Counted from the first letter of the stretch, positions 1 to 10,474 are shown. The stretch is 64,000 bases of DNA from Acinetobacter sp. C26M (GCF_023702675.1 NZ_CP098478.1:2356001-2420000); one strand, 5' to 3'. The notes: generated from the letters alone by a model not told the origin. Made by a program: numbers and translations.

Positions 1-314
1 ATACCAATGCTCGCACCTAGCCAACTCCACATTGCTAAAGCCGCAATTTTCACAGCCAATGGATAAGCCAAGACAAATAAAATCAGCATCAAAATACCAA
101 ATAACTTATCCAATGAAATATAATAAATCGTACTTAGGACAATAAGCAGCATGGCTAAAGTAATTGAAAAGCCAGAAATTTCTATACCAGCACGCGCTGT
201 TAAGCACAGAATAGAAAATACAATTAAAGGAATACCCACAAAATGGGTCACAACATTATTTCGATCTAAGTGATAAGCCGCATATTGACTAAGTAGACGT
301 TCCAAATTTGTCAT
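1..314 (-). CDS. Mpo1/DUF962 (YGL010W-like) membrane protein, 3' end outside window
   Basis: This is the N-terminal 104 codons of a gene that runs off the left edge. The protein begins MTNLERLLSQYAAYHLDRNN and continues with the THFVGIPLIVFSI pattern typical of the DUF962/Mpo1-like family, small integral membrane proteins related to yeast Mpo1, a 2-hydroxy fatty acid dioxygenase. Three hydrophobic segments are visible at about residues 24-40, 47-66 and 70-92. The His-rich region (HLDRNN..TH) would hold the conserved metal-binding residues. It is divergent from the Crp-like regulator that starts 77 bases away, so the two may share a control region. Family assignment is good; the bacterial substrate is unknown. 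Confidence 0.75.
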   Translation of the reverse strand, partial: MTNLERLLSQYAAYHLDRNNVVTHFVGIPLIVFSILCLTARAGIEISGFSITLAMLLIVLSTIYYISLDKLFGILMLILFVLAYPLAVKIAALAMWSWLGASIG

Positions 315-391
315 TTCTCATTCCTCATATAATTCGTTTATGCTGTTAATCTATAAGAAATATTGCAGCGAAGTTGTCATGTAGCTGACAA

Positions 392-1126
392 ATGGATTTA
401 TTTTTCACACAGGACCCCGCCGTGCTAGATTCGATTTACATCCAACATTTACAGCAAAACTCATGGTTTAGCCACTTAGCGGAGCCTTTTCAAAATTTTA
501 TTATTGAACATGGCAAGAAGCATATCATCGAGAAAAATGCAGCTGTTTTTAGTGCGCAAGATCAATTTGATGGGGTGTATGGCGTATTGGAAGGCTCAAT
601 TAGCTTGGGTTATATCGATGTCAATGGCAATGAAGCGATTGCTGCAATTGCGGAACCGATCATGTGGTTTGGCGAAATTTCCCTCATCGATCAGCAACCC
701 CGCTCGCATGATGCCATTGCATTGAAGAAAAGCGTGGTGCTGCAAATACCAGCACAACCACTCAATGATTTCTTGCTGCAAAATCCGTATTACTGGTACT
801 ACTTTGCCCTGCTGACCAGTCAAAAACTACGCTATGTATTTTTAGAGCAAATTGCGATTCAAACCCAAAGCATTACCCAGCGCCTGGCGCAACGCTTGCT
901 GTTCATTTTAGAGGGTTATGGCAATCGTTCGTTTATTCAGGATTTTAGTATTCAAATTTCACAAGACCAGTTAGCCAATATGTTGACGGTATCTCGGCAG
1001 ACTGTAAATCAAGAGCTGAACCTGTTCGAAAAGCAAAGCGTCATTCAACTTGGTTTTAAGAAAATCGAAGTCATTGATTTAGATCGGCTTAGAAAATTGG
1101 CAACAGTCGGTCACCTAAAAACGTAA
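392..1126 (+). CDS. Crp/Fnr family transcriptional regulator
   Basis: A 244-residue protein with a cyclic-nucleotide-binding beta-barrel at about residues 25-140 and a C-terminal winged helix of the Crp type at about 165-235, whose recognition region reads DQLANMLTVSRQTVNQEL near residues 191-208. It lacks the N-terminal cysteine cluster of FNR, so oxygen sensing by an iron-sulfur cluster is unlikely, and the barrel does not show the canonical RxS cAMP contact clearly; the effector is not known. A GTG at 422 is an alternative start ten codons in. It is divergent from the Mpo1-like gene, which is a candidate target. Confidence 0.85.
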   Translation: MDLFFTQDPAVLDSIYIQHLQQNSWFSHLAEPFQNFIIEHGKKHIIEKNAAVFSAQDQFDGVYGVLEGSISLGYIDVNGNEAIAAIAEPIMWFGEISLIDQQPRSHDAIALKKSVVLQIPAQPLNDFLLQNPYYWYYFALLTSQKLRYVFLEQIAIQTQSITQRLAQRLLFILEGYGNRSFIQDFSIQISQDQLANMLTVSRQTVNQELNLFEKQSVIQLGFKKIEVIDLDRLRKLATVGHLKT

Positions 1127-1329
1127 GTATACTATCTTGTATTTTAAATGGATAAGCACAGCATTTTTTGCAATATGCTTTGAAGCTTAAACATAAATTA
1201 AAAGATAAACTCTCACTATAAAATACTACTGATGCCCTAAAATATTTCACAAAATCAGTCTGCTTTCTTGTCTTCAACACGCATACATTAAAGCTAAGCA
1301 CTATCGCTTACCCGATGCAGATGACAATC

Positions 1330-1647
1330 ATGAGAAAAATTGCAACGATTTTAACAGCAGGCCTATTTACAGTACTCAGCGCTAGCGCATTTGCCTGCCC
1401 GAAAGGAACTCAAATCCAAGGTGGTACAGGACCAAATCACAAAGGTGGCAAATGTGTTGCAACAAGTGTGGTAAAAACCAAGAAAGAAGCAACCAAAACA
1501 ACAGATACTGCAAAGCATGACATGACGAAAATGAAAGATACTGCCAAACACGATGCAATGAAAGCAACAACAGATACGAAAAAAGCGGCTAATACCACAG
1601 CAACCAAAGCTAAACAGGAAGCAGCAAAAACGGTCAAAACCTCATAA
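1330..1647 (+). CDS. Small secreted Lys/Thr/Ala-rich repeat protein
   Basis: I do not recognise this protein. It has a signal peptide (MRKIATILTAGLFTVLSASA, cleavage expected after ASAFA), then a short cysteine-containing segment with two Cys about 20 residues apart, followed by about 60 residues of degenerate repeat built on DTAKHDMTKMK / DTAKHDAMKAT. The tail is basic, lacks aromatic residues and looks like a LEA or histone-H1-type disordered region. ATGs at 1315 and 1321 are in frame upstream, but the start at 1330 gives the cleanest signal peptide; none has a clear Shine-Dalgarno sequence. It ends just before a bidirectional terminator shared with the convergent lipoprotein gene. Confidence 0.65.
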   Translation: MRKIATILTAGLFTVLSASAFACPKGTQIQGGTGPNHKGGKCVATSVVKTKKEATKTTDTAKHDMTKMKDTAKHDAMKATTDTKKAANTTATKAKQEAAKTVKTS

Positions 1648-1669
1648 GCGTTTGATGACTTTAACCATA

Positions 1670-1698
1670 AAAAAGCGAGATAAAACATCTCGCTTTTT
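1670..1698. terminator. Bidirectional rho-independent terminator
   Basis: A 12-base stem (arm AAAAAGCGAGAT) around a five-base loop, flanked by A and T runs on both sides, between two convergent genes. Confidence 0.85.
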
Positions 1699-1711
1699 TA
1701 TTTGTATTTGC

Positions 1712-2176
1712 TTACTTAGGTGAAGTATTACCTAGCGCAGGATTATCAATTGCATCCTTACATTGTGCTTTATCACGCTCATAATCAGCCTGCTTTTGAG
1801 TCGATGCACTGGCATTATCTTTTACATCGCGTGCCCACGTATCCAAACTGGTCAATGCCTTGCGACACAATGCATATTTACCTTCAGTCACGGAATCGGT
1901 CATTTTGACATTGATACGCCAATCTGTACTGAGCTGACGCAATGGTTTTCTGACTTTTTCTTCAATCTCACCAACTTGTTTATTATAAACAATCGGATCG
2001 ATGTCATTAATCAACTTCCATGCTGTATTGGCATAGGTGGTGGCATCGTTGTTAAGTTTCGGCGCAGGTTTGATTTCTACCTTTTCTTTTGGCTCATTAT
2101 TTGAGTTTCCGCAAGCAGCCAATAAAAATGCACTACACAACAGGATTGCGGTTACACGAGAGTTTGGATTAGACAT
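1712..2176 (-). CDS. Small lipoprotein of unknown function
   Basis: A 154-residue protein starting MSNPNSRVTAILLCSAFLLA with a lipobox LAAC at the end of a hydrophobic signal, so it is expected to be lipid-anchored. The mature part is hydrophilic and helical, with two cysteines (KYALCRKAL and DKAQCKDAI) that could pair. A longer reading frame begins seven codons upstream (2197), but the internal Met gives a better lipoprotein signal. No family is recognised. It is convergent with the secreted Lys-rich protein and divergent from the tautomerase-like gene. Confidence 0.7.
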   Translation of the reverse strand: MSNPNSRVTAILLCSAFLLAACGNSNNEPKEKVEIKPAPKLNNDATTYANTAWKLINDIDPIVYNKQVGEIEEKVRKPLRQLSTDWRINVKMTDSVTEGKYALCRKALTSLDTWARDVKDNASASTQKQADYERDKAQCKDAIDNPALGNTSPK

Positions 2177-2363
2177 AGCAAATCGCCGATGAAACATTTG
2201 GACATTATGCTAGTCAATTTGGGAATAATTCTCAATGCTTGTTACTTATTTACCCAGCAGAATGCTTTTTATTCTAAGCAATTGATTTTATGCTTTTGTT
2301 CAGCATACTGTCAGACTTGTCCATCTATAAAAAATTAAAACGTCAACAAGGAAGAAATCAACA

Positions 2364-2753
2364 ATGTCACAAATCAAGATTTATGCCCTACAAACCACCA
2401 TCGAGCAATTTAGGAGTCAACTTTCTGATGCCGTACATCAAGCGCTAATTGAAAGTTTAAACTATCCTATCGAAAAGAAATTTCAGCGTTTTATTGCGCT
2501 AACGGAAGAAGACTTTATCTATCCCAATGATCGTAGCCAGCATTATCTAATTATAGAAATTTCGATGTTTGAAGGCAGAAGCACTGAAGCAAAAAAACGT
2601 TTGATTCAAAGTATTTTCACTTATATTCAGCAACAATGTGGGATTTCAACACAAGATATTGAAATTACAATTTTTGAAACACCAAAATGCAATTGGGGAA
2701 TCCGTGGTCAACATGCAGATGAATTACAACTGAATTATCAGGTGGATGTTTAA
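2364..2753 (+). CDS. Tautomerase-family (Tautomerase_2-like) protein
   Basis: A 129-residue protein with the pattern of the Pfam tautomerase_2 group (cis-CaaD/MSAD-like): a beta strand, a helix, the loop with EEDFIYPNDRS, the strand YLIIEISMFEGRS, a second helix and the C-terminal EITIFETPKCNWGIRG. In classical members the catalytic base is Pro directly after the initiator Met; here the sequence is MSQIKIYALQ, with Ser at that position and no Pro nearby, so the usual mechanism is questionable. The substrate is unknown. It stands alone, with a ribosome binding site (AAGGAAG) about ten bases before the ATG. Confidence 0.7.
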   Translation: MSQIKIYALQTTIEQFRSQLSDAVHQALIESLNYPIEKKFQRFIALTEEDFIYPNDRSQHYLIIEISMFEGRSTEAKKRLIQSIFTYIQQQCGISTQDIEITIFETPKCNWGIRGQHADELQLNYQVDV

Positions 2754-2882
2754 GCAGCCAAATCGCAGATGAAGTGCAATTTTCTGTCTAACAAAAAGCA
2801 GGTTTTTTGTGTCAGATTAGCTTAATTCCGTAAAAAGTTCTGCTATGCTTAAACGCAAATTACTCAGGATAGGATTATTCGC

Positions 2883-4091
2883 ATGAGCGTCACTCTTGGA
2901 ACTCCACTTCAATCTTCTGCATTTAAGGTTTTACTGTTAGGTTCTGGAGAGCTAGGTAAAGAAGTTGTGATTTCTTTACAACGCTTAGGTGTCGAAGTTC
3001 ATGCTGCAGATCGTTATGATCACGCGCCAGCCATGCAAGTCGCACATTATGCTTATACCCTGAATATGGCTGATCCAGCCGAATTAAAACAACTGATTGA
3101 AAAGATCAAACCCAATTTAATTGTTCCTGAAATTGAAGCCATTGCCACAGAAGTTTTGGTTGAAATTGAACAAAGCCAAACTGCAACCGTGATTCCATCT
3201 GCAAAAGCAGTTAACCTCACCATGAATCGTGAAGGAATTCGTCGTCTAGCTGCTGAAGAACTCGGTCTGCCAACTTCTGCTTATCGCTTTGCCAATACCT
3301 TAGAAAGCTTCCGTGCTGCATGTGATGACATTGGTTATCCAAACTTTGTAAAACCTGTCATGTCTTCTTCAGGTAAAGGTCAGTCTCGTGTGAAGAGTTT
3401 TGATGAAGTGGATGCCGCTTGGGATTATGCAATGCAAGGCGGCCGCGTCAATCAAGGCACCGTGATTATTGAATCGCAAATCGACTTTGATTTTGAAATC
3501 ACCCTGCTTACTGTTCGTGCTAAAAATCCAGAAACAGGCGAAATCGAAACACATTTCTGTGATCCAATCGGACACCGTCAAGATGCTGGTGACTATGTTG
3601 AAAGCTGGCAGCCTCAAGCCATGACACCTGCTGCGCTGGAAGAAGCAAAACGCATTGCCAATAAAGTCATTGTTGCTTTAGGCGGTTGTGGTATCTTCGG
3701 TGTAGAGCTGTTTATTAAAGGCGATAAAGTTTGGTTTAGTGAAGTTTCACCCCGCCCACATGATACAGGTCTGGTTACGTTAGCTTCACAATTCCAGAGT
3801 GAATTTGAATTACATGCCCGTGCCATTCTCGGTCTACCTGTCAATACAGCACGCCATAGTGTGGCTGCAAGTGCAGTGATTTATGCAGGTGTTGATGCTA
3901 AAAACTTGAGTTTCACTGGCTTGAATCTTGCTTTAGCAAATCCAAACACCGACTTACGTCTATTTGGCAAACCTGAGGGCTTTAAACGTCGCCGTATGGG
4001 CGTTGCAACTGCCCGTGCTGAAACAACGGATCTTGCACGTGAATTGGCACAGCACGCCGCAGACCAAGTGAGTGTACAAACCAACGCTTAA
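2883..4091 (+). CDS. purT: Formate-dependent phosphoribosylglycinamide formyltransferase (GAR transformylase 2)
   Basis: 402 residues, close to the usual PurT length. It is an ATP-grasp enzyme that makes formyl-GAR from GAR, formate and ATP in the third step of purine synthesis. The N-terminal pre-ATP-grasp fold carries [12 protein letters not shown], followed by the PEIEAIATE motif, the ATP-grasp core with SSSGKGQS, and a metal-binding segment ([15 protein letters not shown]) matching the family signature. The downstream gene glnD lies 70 bases away with a hairpin between. The purF gene lies further on in this window but is not linked in an operon. Confidence 0.97.
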   Translation: MSVTLGTPLQSSAFKVLLLGSGELGKEVVISLQRLGVEVHAADRYDHAPAMQVAHYAYTLNMADPAELKQLIEKIKPNLIVPEIEAIATEVLVEIEQSQTATVIPSAKAVNLTMNREGIRRLAAEELGLPTSAYRFANTLESFRAACDDIGYPNFVKPVMSSSGKGQSRVKSFDEVDAAWDYAMQGGRVNQGTVIIESQIDFDFEITLLTVRAKNPETGEIETHFCDPIGHRQDAGDYVESWQPQAMTPAALEEAKRIANKVIVALGGCGIFGVELFIKGDKVWFSEVSPRPHDTGLVTLASQFQSEFELHARAILGLPVNTARHSVAASAVIYAGVDAKNLSFTGLNLALANPNTDLRLFGKPEGFKRRRMGVATARAETTDLARELAQHAADQVSVQTNA

Positions 4092-4121
4092 GATGATCTT
4101 AGGTGATTATCATCACAACTT

Positions 4122-4139
4122 CCCCTCTTTTTAGAGGGG
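4122..4139 (+). terminator. Hairpin after purT, weak terminator or repeat element
   Basis: A seven-base perfect stem (CCCCTCT with AGAGGGG) closing a TTTT loop between purT and glnD. The following T run is short and interrupted. Its core is almost identical to a repeat element near 57516, so it may be a dispersed repeat rather than a strong terminator. Confidence 0.45.
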
Positions 4140-4161
4140 CTTTGATAGAAGACCCAGCTTT

Positions 4162-6825
4162 ATGATCAAGACCTCTCCTTTGTTGAACTACGTCACCAGT
4201 ATTCATGATATTCAAGCCATTAACCAATGGCGTACGGATGTAGAAAAGCAATTACAGGAGAGCTATGAAAATGGTCAACCCATTCGTGAAGTGATTGGAG
4301 CGCGCTCAGACTCTATTGATGAAGCCCTGATCTTTCTTTGGAATCATGCAGGCTTAGATCAAACAGAATTGGGCTTATTTGCAGTAGGTGGTTATGGTCG
4401 CCATGAAATGCTGCCCTATTCAGATACTGATATCATGATTTTGTCTGAGGATGAAATTAGTGAAGAACAAGAAAAACTAATCTCGACCTTTATTTCATCT
4501 TTATGGGATGTCGGTAATTTCAAACCGGGTATCAGCGTTCGCACCATTCAAAACTGTGTTGAACAAGCCATTAATGATTTAACTGTTGCGACCACGTTGA
4601 TTGAAGCTCGCCTCATTACAGGCAATCAGCAACTGGCAAAATGGCCACGCCGTATCGTTGCGCAAACATGGACAGATCAAACCTTCTATGATGCCAAAAT
4701 GGCTGAACAAGCTAAACGCTATGCACAACACAACAATACCGAGAGTAATTTAGAACCTGATATTAAAAATGCCCCAGGTGGTATTCGCGATATCAACCAG
4801 ATTGGCTGGATTGCCAAACGTCACTTCCGTGTCAATCGTATTTATGATTTGGTGCATTTGGGTTTTATCACTGAATTTGAACTGGGTGTACTCGAAGAGG
4901 CTGAAAGCTTTTTATGGGAAATCCGAACCCATTTACACCGTTTAGCCAAACGTGATGAAAACCGCTTATTGTTTGAATATCAACGTGATATCGCAGCAAA
5001 ATTTGGCTATGTGCGTGAAGAAGGTCAGCCTGTTAATTTTGCTGTTGAACAGTTTATGAAGCGCTACTATCGTACCGCACAGCAAGTTTCAACCCTGAAT
5101 GAAATGCTACTCGCCTATTTCAATGAATCGGTGATTACCCCACGTCTACCTGATTACGAACGCCACATTATTGATATTAATGAACGTTTTAAAATTGTCG
5201 ATGGGAAATTGGCTGTTCAACATCACAAAGTATTTTCAGAAGAACCGATTGCCATCTTAGAATTGTTCTATCTATTGGCAAATCGCCCTGAAATTACCGG
5301 TATTCGTGCCCGTACCTTACGCCTACTGGTGCTTGCTGCAAAACGGATTGATCAGCGTTTCCGTGATAATCCAGAACATCAAGCCTTGTTTATGTCGATC
5401 ATTCGCTCACCGCATTTATATGACACCATGGTGGCGATGAAGCGTTACGGTGTATTGGGCAATTACATTCCCGCTTTTGGACAGATTACAGGCTTGATGC
5501 AGTACGATCTGTTCCATATTTATACGGTCGATGCACATACCCTGTTATTACTTCGCAATTTAAGTCGCTTTAAAGAACCTGAATTTGCCAAAGAATTCCC
5601 TGTGGTCAGCTCTGTGTTCCAGCGTATTGCCCGCCATGACATCGTGTATATGGCTGCAATTTTCCATGATATTGCCAAAGGTCGTGGCGGTGATCATAGT
5701 GAGCTTGGGGCACTGGATGCGATTGAATTTTGCCGCACCCATGGCTTTACCGAGCGTGAGTGCAAACTGGTTGCGTGGCTGATTAACAATCACCTATTAA
5801 TGTCCCTCACTGCACAGAAAAAAGATATTTCTGACCCCGATGAAGTCAAAGACTTTGCTGAAAAAGTCGGTGATATGGAGCATCTCGATTATCTCTACAC
5901 CCTGACGGTTGCTGATATTAACGCAACCAATCCGAAGCTGTGGAATACTTGGCGTGCATCTTTGATGCGTCAGCTCTACACCTATGCACGTGATGTAATA
6001 CGCTCTGGCTTAGGTCGTCCAGTTGACTATCAAATGCTGATTGAGGACACCAAGTTTGCTGCCAGTGAACTCTTGGTTAATGACTTCTCTTTGGCTGAAG
6101 TTGAGAAAGTCTGGCAAGAGTTGGGTGATGAATACTTTGTGAAAGAGTCAGCCAATGAAATTGCTTGGCATACCCAAGCAATTTTACAACACGGCGATAA
6201 TCCAGAACCATTGGTTTTATTACGGGCACATCGTAATGCTGCTGATGATGCAGTTCAGATCTTTATCTATACGCGTGATCAACCGAACCTATTTGCAACA
6301 ACGGTTGCCGTATTAGATCGTATGAATCTTGATGTTCAAGATGCACGAATTATTACAGCATCAACCTCGTTCAGTTTGGATACCTACTTGGTACTGGATC
6401 GCTTCGGTACATTACTAACCGATCCAGACCGCGAGCGTAAAGTGAAAGCTGCTTTAGTTGATGCATTGAGCCATTCGGATCAATATCCGGGGATCATGCA
6501 ACGCCGTATTCCACGTCATTTACGTCATTTTGATGTGCAAAATACTGTCGATATTGTCTTAAACCCTACACTGCAGCAGCACATGGTTGAAATCTCAACC
6601 CTCGACCATCCAGGCCTGTTGGCGCGTATTGGTGGTTTGTTCATGTTGCAAGGTTTGGATATCCATTCTGCAAGAATTGCCACACTGGGCGAACGTGCGG
6701 AAGATATTTTCTTTGTCACTAAGAAAAATGGTGTCTTGCTCACCGATGAAGAAGTGAAAACTTTTGCGGAAAGCTTAAAAGCCGCATTAGATGAAGCATC
6801 GAATCAAATTTGTAATCCATCTTAA
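4162..6825 (+). CDS. glnD: Bifunctional PII uridylyltransferase / uridylyl-removing enzyme
   Basis: 887 residues, the normal GlnD length. It adds or removes UMP on the PII proteins in response to glutamine and so sets nitrogen status. The nucleotidyltransferase motif [15 protein letters not shown] spans residues 76-90 with D88 and D90 as metal ligands. The HD hydrolase domain has [13 protein letters not shown] with H502-D503. Two C-terminal ACT domains start near residues 695 and 807 (the second with [15 protein letters not shown]). It is followed 25 bases later by dapC in the same direction, so the two may be cotranscribed. Confidence 0.97.
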   Translation: MIKTSPLLNYVTSIHDIQAINQWRTDVEKQLQESYENGQPIREVIGARSDSIDEALIFLWNHAGLDQTELGLFAVGGYGRHEMLPYSDTDIMILSEDEISEEQEKLISTFISSLWDVGNFKPGISVRTIQNCVEQAINDLTVATTLIEARLITGNQQLAKWPRRIVAQTWTDQTFYDAKMAEQAKRYAQHNNTESNLEPDIKNAPGGIRDINQIGWIAKRHFRVNRIYDLVHLGFITEFELGVLEEAESFLWEIRTHLHRLAKRDENRLLFEYQRDIAAKFGYVREEGQPVNFAVEQFMKRYYRTAQQVSTLNEMLLAYFNESVITPRLPDYERHIIDINERFKIVDGKLAVQHHKVFSEEPIAILELFYLLANRPEITGIRARTLRLLVLAAKRIDQRFRDNPEHQALFMSIIRSPHLYDTMVAMKRYGVLGNYIPAFGQITGLMQYDLFHIYTVDAHTLLLLRNLSRFKEPEFAKEFPVVSSVFQRIARHDIVYMAAIFHDIAKGRGGDHSELGALDAIEFCRTHGFTERECKLVAWLINNHLLMSLTAQKKDISDPDEVKDFAEKVGDMEHLDYLYTLTVADINATNPKLWNTWRASLMRQLYTYARDVIRSGLGRPVDYQMLIEDTKFAASELLVNDFSLAEVEKVWQELGDEYFVKESANEIAWHTQAILQHGDNPEPLVLLRAHRNAADDAVQIFIYTRDQPNLFATTVAVLDRMNLDVQDARIITASTSFSLDTYLVLDRFGTLLTDPDRERKVKAALVDALSHSDQYPGIMQRRIPRHLRHFDVQNTVDIVLNPTLQQHMVEISTLDHPGLLARIGGLFMLQGLDIHSARIATLGERAEDIFFVTKKNGVLLTDEEVKTFAESLKAALDEASNQICNPS

Positions 6826-6850
6826 ATTTATTGTTTGGTAACTGTTTAAA

Positions 6851-8020
6851 ATGAACTCTAGCTTGTCGTTATTGCATCCCTATCCTTTTGAAAAGTTAAA
6901 TCAACTTTTTAAAGATGTGCAACCTGCCAATTTACCGTTGATTCCTTTATCAATTGGTGAGCCTAAACATCCTGCACCAGAGTTCGTTAAACAAGCGATT
7001 ATTGATAATTTTGCCCATCTATCGACCTACCCGAACAGTAAAGGTCTGCCTGAGTTGCGCCAAAGTATTGCACAATGGCTGACCAATCGCTTCAAGTTGA
7101 ATCATATTAGTGCAGAAGATCATATCCTGCCTGTTTCTGGTACACGTGAGGGTATTTTCTCTTTTGTACAAGCTTTGATTAAGCGTGAAGATGCACCGTA
7201 TGTGGTGATGCCAAATCCGTTTTATCAGATTTATGAAGGTGCAGCCCTACTTGCAGGTGCAAAACCTTATTTTATTAACTGTACTGAAGAAAATGGCTAC
7301 TTAGGTGACTTCGATGCCGTCCCTGCGGAAGTATGGGAAAAAACCGCCTTACTGTTTGTGTGCACACCAGGTAATCCAACAGGAACGGTTCTATCAAAAG
7401 AACAGTTTAAAAAGTTAATTGCCCTGTCTGATCAATATGGTTTCGTGATTGCATCGGATGAATGTTATTCAGAACTTTGGTTTGATCAAGCGCCAATCGG
7501 TCTGTTAGAAGTTTGTGCCGAAATGGGTCGTGATGATTATAAAAATTGCATCGTGTTCCATTCACTTTCTAAACGTTCAAACTTACCGGGTATGCGTTCT
7601 GGTTTTGTTGCAGGTGATGCGGCTTTATTGAAACCTTATTTGCAATACCGTACTTATCACGGCGCTGCAATGCCTGTACAAAATCAATTGGCATCTATTG
7701 CCGCGTGGAATGATGAAGCACATGTTGAAGAAAACCGTCAGCAGTATCGTGCTAAGTTTGATTTATTCCAGTCTGAACTCGGTCATTTATTGCCTTTACA
7801 AAAACCAGATGCGGGCTTTTATTACTGGTTAAAAGTGGATAATGATGAAACTTTTGCCAAGATGTTAATGGAAAAAGCGCATATCAAGGTTTTACCTGGC
7901 CGTTATCTGTCTCGTGACACAGAACAAGGCAATCCTGGTGAAGGTCATGTCAGAATGGCACTGGTTGCAGATTTAGCGCAGTGTGAAGAAGTGGTCAAAC
8001 GACTGAAAGCTGTTTTATAA
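6851..8020 (+). CDS. dapC: Succinyldiaminopimelate transaminase
   Basis: A 389-residue class I/II PLP-dependent aminotransferase. The PLP lysine lies in SLSKRSN at K241; other family marks are TPGNPTGT, SDECYSELW and the C-terminal GxGHVRMALV segment. The N-terminal LIPLSIGEPKHP and overall pattern match DapC, which makes N-succinyl-LL-2,6-diaminoheptanedioate for lysine and peptidoglycan. The short gap from glnD suggests readthrough, and a strong hairpin follows immediately. A different aminotransferase specificity cannot be excluded from sequence alone. Confidence 0.9.
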   Translation: MNSSLSLLHPYPFEKLNQLFKDVQPANLPLIPLSIGEPKHPAPEFVKQAIIDNFAHLSTYPNSKGLPELRQSIAQWLTNRFKLNHISAEDHILPVSGTREGIFSFVQALIKREDAPYVVMPNPFYQIYEGAALLAGAKPYFINCTEENGYLGDFDAVPAEVWEKTALLFVCTPGNPTGTVLSKEQFKKLIALSDQYGFVIASDECYSELWFDQAPIGLLEVCAEMGRDDYKNCIVFHSLSKRSNLPGMRSGFVAGDAALLKPYLQYRTYHGAAMPVQNQLASIAAWNDEAHVEENRQQYRAKFDLFQSELGHLLPLQKPDAGFYYWLKVDNDETFAKMLMEKAHIKVLPGRYLSRDTEQGNPGEGHVRMALVADLAQCEEVVKRLKAVL

Positions 8021-8022
8021 AT

Positions 8023-8054
8023 AAAAAAATCCCCGAATATTCGGGGATTTTTTT
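8023..8054. terminator. Bidirectional rho-independent terminator
   Basis: A perfect 32-base palindrome (core ATCCCCGAATATTCGGGGAT) flanked by seven A and seven T, between dapC and the convergent TonB-dependent receptor gene. Confidence 0.95.
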
Positions 8055-8065
8055 AAACCAATATA

Positions 8066-10285
8066 TTAGAAATCAAAGCTTGCACTCATCATAAAGGTAC
8101 GTGGCTGACCAGCATTTAAATAACCTGCATCATCATAGCCACCAACTGACCCCCAATAATTTTTATCAAATACATTATTGATTGTTAGGTTGAATACCGT
8201 TGGAACTTGATTAAGTTGAGTTTTATAACTCGCACCCAGATCAAAGCGAGTCCAATCATTTACTTTTAACGTATTTGCATTATTGGCATAGCTAGAACCT
8301 GTGTAAATTACGCGACCATTTACAGAAATATCTTGCTCGATCGGTAACTGCCAGTCTGCGCCAAGATTGGCTTGGAATTGAGGAACTCCAATCACGTCAT
8401 TATTGTTATATAACCCATTTTCTGTATCTTTCTGTTTTGCATCTAACCATGTCACACCTCCCAATACTTTAAATGTATCAGTCAACTGGCCATAGGTTTG
8501 CAGTTCAACACCTTGATGTCGATTTTCACCTTGATTAGTAAAGGTATAGGTTTCATCAGCATTTTTAACAAGCATACCTCGTTGGCGGTTGGTATTGAAA
8601 TAACTTAATGCCGCCCCTAGCTTTTCACCTTCATACTTTAATCCAACTTCTTTTTGCTTAGAGATATAAGGTGACAAAGCTTCACCAGTGTTCGTAATGA
8701 TCGTTCCAGAACTAGACGTTGCTGATGAACCCTGTGAAAGCGCTTCAACATAATTAGCATATACAGCTAATTCAGGCATCAGCTTATAACTTAAACCTAA
8801 CGCTGGTGTAACCTTATGATCATCATAAGCAGATTTAATGGCTTGAGTATCATAATTGTAATTTTCTTGTTTTAGCTGTTGATAACGCAATCCGAGCATA
8901 ACTGATAAGCGCTCATCAAATGCTTTTAAATTATCACCAACAGCAATACTTCTTAAACGAGTACGTGCCGTTAGAGTAGGTTGATCTAACTGACCACCAG
9001 TTAGTGCTGAAGAAGAAATGGTAGGTTTATCATACTGCGTTGGTCTATAGATATTTCCAGCAAATGTATTTGAATAATCCATAACATAGGCATTTCGGCT
9101 ATTCAGTTGGAAAGCTGAACCTGATAGTACAAGATTATGTTCAATCGCACCTGTATTCAACTTCGCACGTACACCGATTTCTCCAGTGTTGACCATATCT
9201 ACACGTGCATTATCAAAACGATAGGAAGTGCCATCACCTGCTGCTGCATTGGTCAGTGTGAAATTAGCTAAACTATTATTTTCTTCACCATGACGAAAAC
9301 CATAGGCTGCATAAGCCGTCACAGCATCACTTAAATCATATTCTGCACGGTAACTACCAAACACATCTTCTTCGTTGGAATAGGTCCACTTTTGCGCGTA
9401 ATTACTTGAAGAGTCGATTGGCTTAGGTACATGACTTACACCACTTAAAGTAATATTTGGTCGTGTTGCATTTAAACGGTTATTGCTATATCCCATATCA
9501 CCAGACAACCGTAAACGATCACCGCGATAATCCAATCCGATCGAGGCTAATCCTAACGATGCTTTTTCATCATCTATACTGGTATTACCACCACGATAAG
9601 CCGTATTTACACGTACCCCGAACTCTTGGTTTTCACCAAAACGACGAGAGATATCATTTGCAATCTGTCCCCCATTAAAATCTGTTCCCACAGTGACTCT
9701 GTTTAATGGTTCATTACCAGCACGCTTTGGTAATAGATTAATTGCACCACCAATACCACCACTACTTGGTGTTGCACCATTTAAAAATGCAGATGCCCCT
9801 TTAAGCAACTCAACACGTTCAAATAATTCTGTAGGGATATATTGACGAGGCAGAATCGAGTACAAACCATTATAGGCTGTATCATCCGAACCTAAAATAA
9901 AACCACGAATATAGTAAGATTCTTGGAAATTACCAAACCCTCTCGCGACTCTCACACTTGGGTCAGCTTGTAGAACATCCCCTACACTTTTAGCTTGTTT
10001 AGATTGTATATAGTCATTGGTATAGCTGGTCAGATTAAAAGGTGTATCCAGATTTTTTTGATTACCAAAAATCCCAACTCGACCACCGCTGGCAACTTGT
10101 CCACCAGCAAAAGCTTCCATTAGACCATCAGCCGAAGCATCCGCACTTGCAGTAATACGAATGGTATTTAATGTCACGGTTGCATCCGCTGTTTGCCCCT
10201 GTTGCACTTCATCAGCAAAAACAGCTGTTGTTCCCATTGAAGCACATGCCATCATCAGCACTAATGGTTTAAGTTGTCTACCCAT
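8066..10285 (-). CDS. TonB-dependent siderophore receptor
   Basis: 739 residues. A signal peptide ends near VFADE; the N-terminal plug follows, with a TonB-box-like stretch (TLNTIRITA) and the plug signature PFNLTSYTNDYIQ and SYYIRGFI. The long beta-barrel ends in the aromatic SFDF, as expected for outer membrane insertion. It resembles hydroxamate receptors of the FhuE/FcuA type, but the ligand cannot be fixed from sequence. No siderophore synthesis or reduction gene is adjacent. A possible Fur site lies in the promoter region, so iron repression is likely. Confidence 0.93.
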   Translation of the reverse strand: MGRQLKPLVLMMACASMGTTAVFADEVQQGQTADATVTLNTIRITASADASADGLMEAFAGGQVASGGRVGIFGNQKNLDTPFNLTSYTNDYIQSKQAKSVGDVLQADPSVRVARGFGNFQESYYIRGFILGSDDTAYNGLYSILPRQYIPTELFERVELLKGASAFLNGATPSSGGIGGAINLLPKRAGNEPLNRVTVGTDFNGGQIANDISRRFGENQEFGVRVNTAYRGGNTSIDDEKASLGLASIGLDYRGDRLRLSGDMGYSNNRLNATRPNITLSGVSHVPKPIDSSSNYAQKWTYSNEEDVFGSYRAEYDLSDAVTAYAAYGFRHGEENNSLANFTLTNAAAGDGTSYRFDNARVDMVNTGEIGVRAKLNTGAIEHNLVLSGSAFQLNSRNAYVMDYSNTFAGNIYRPTQYDKPTISSSALTGGQLDQPTLTARTRLRSIAVGDNLKAFDERLSVMLGLRYQQLKQENYNYDTQAIKSAYDDHKVTPALGLSYKLMPELAVYANYVEALSQGSSATSSSGTIITNTGEALSPYISKQKEVGLKYEGEKLGAALSYFNTNRQRGMLVKNADETYTFTNQGENRHQGVELQTYGQLTDTFKVLGGVTWLDAKQKDTENGLYNNNDVIGVPQFQANLGADWQLPIEQDISVNGRVIYTGSSYANNANTLKVNDWTRFDLGASYKTQLNQVPTVFNLTINNVFDKNYWGSVGGYDDAGYLNAGQPRTFMMSASFDF

Positions 10286-10320
10286 GATCTTTATCAGCCG
10301 ACTTAAAAAACCGCATAATA

Positions 10321-10340
10321 AATGAGAATTGATACGTTTT
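10321..10340 (-). promoter_or_regulatory. Candidate Fur box upstream of the TonB-dependent receptor
   Basis: The segment AATGAGAATTGATA, about 40 bases upstream of the receptor ATG, resembles the left half and centre of a Fur box (GATAATGATAATCATTATC); the right half is poor. On the minus strand it lies next to a TATTAT -10-like hexamer. Matched by eye only. Confidence 0.35.
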
Positions 10341-10474
10341 ACACTATTTTTTACCTATATGTGCCACTGTACAATTTTATGATTTCTCAAACTCAAACCG
10401 TATTAAAATTAAGATCCTGAATTCAATAATGATAAATTTAAAGCTATATAAATAGGCAGAATGGAACATTTATT

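Noticed and set aside
1763..2104. Plus-strand frame of 113 codons opposite the lipoprotein gene
   Set aside because: The minus-strand gene has a signal peptide and lipobox, while the plus-strand frame has no start signal and a random-looking product.
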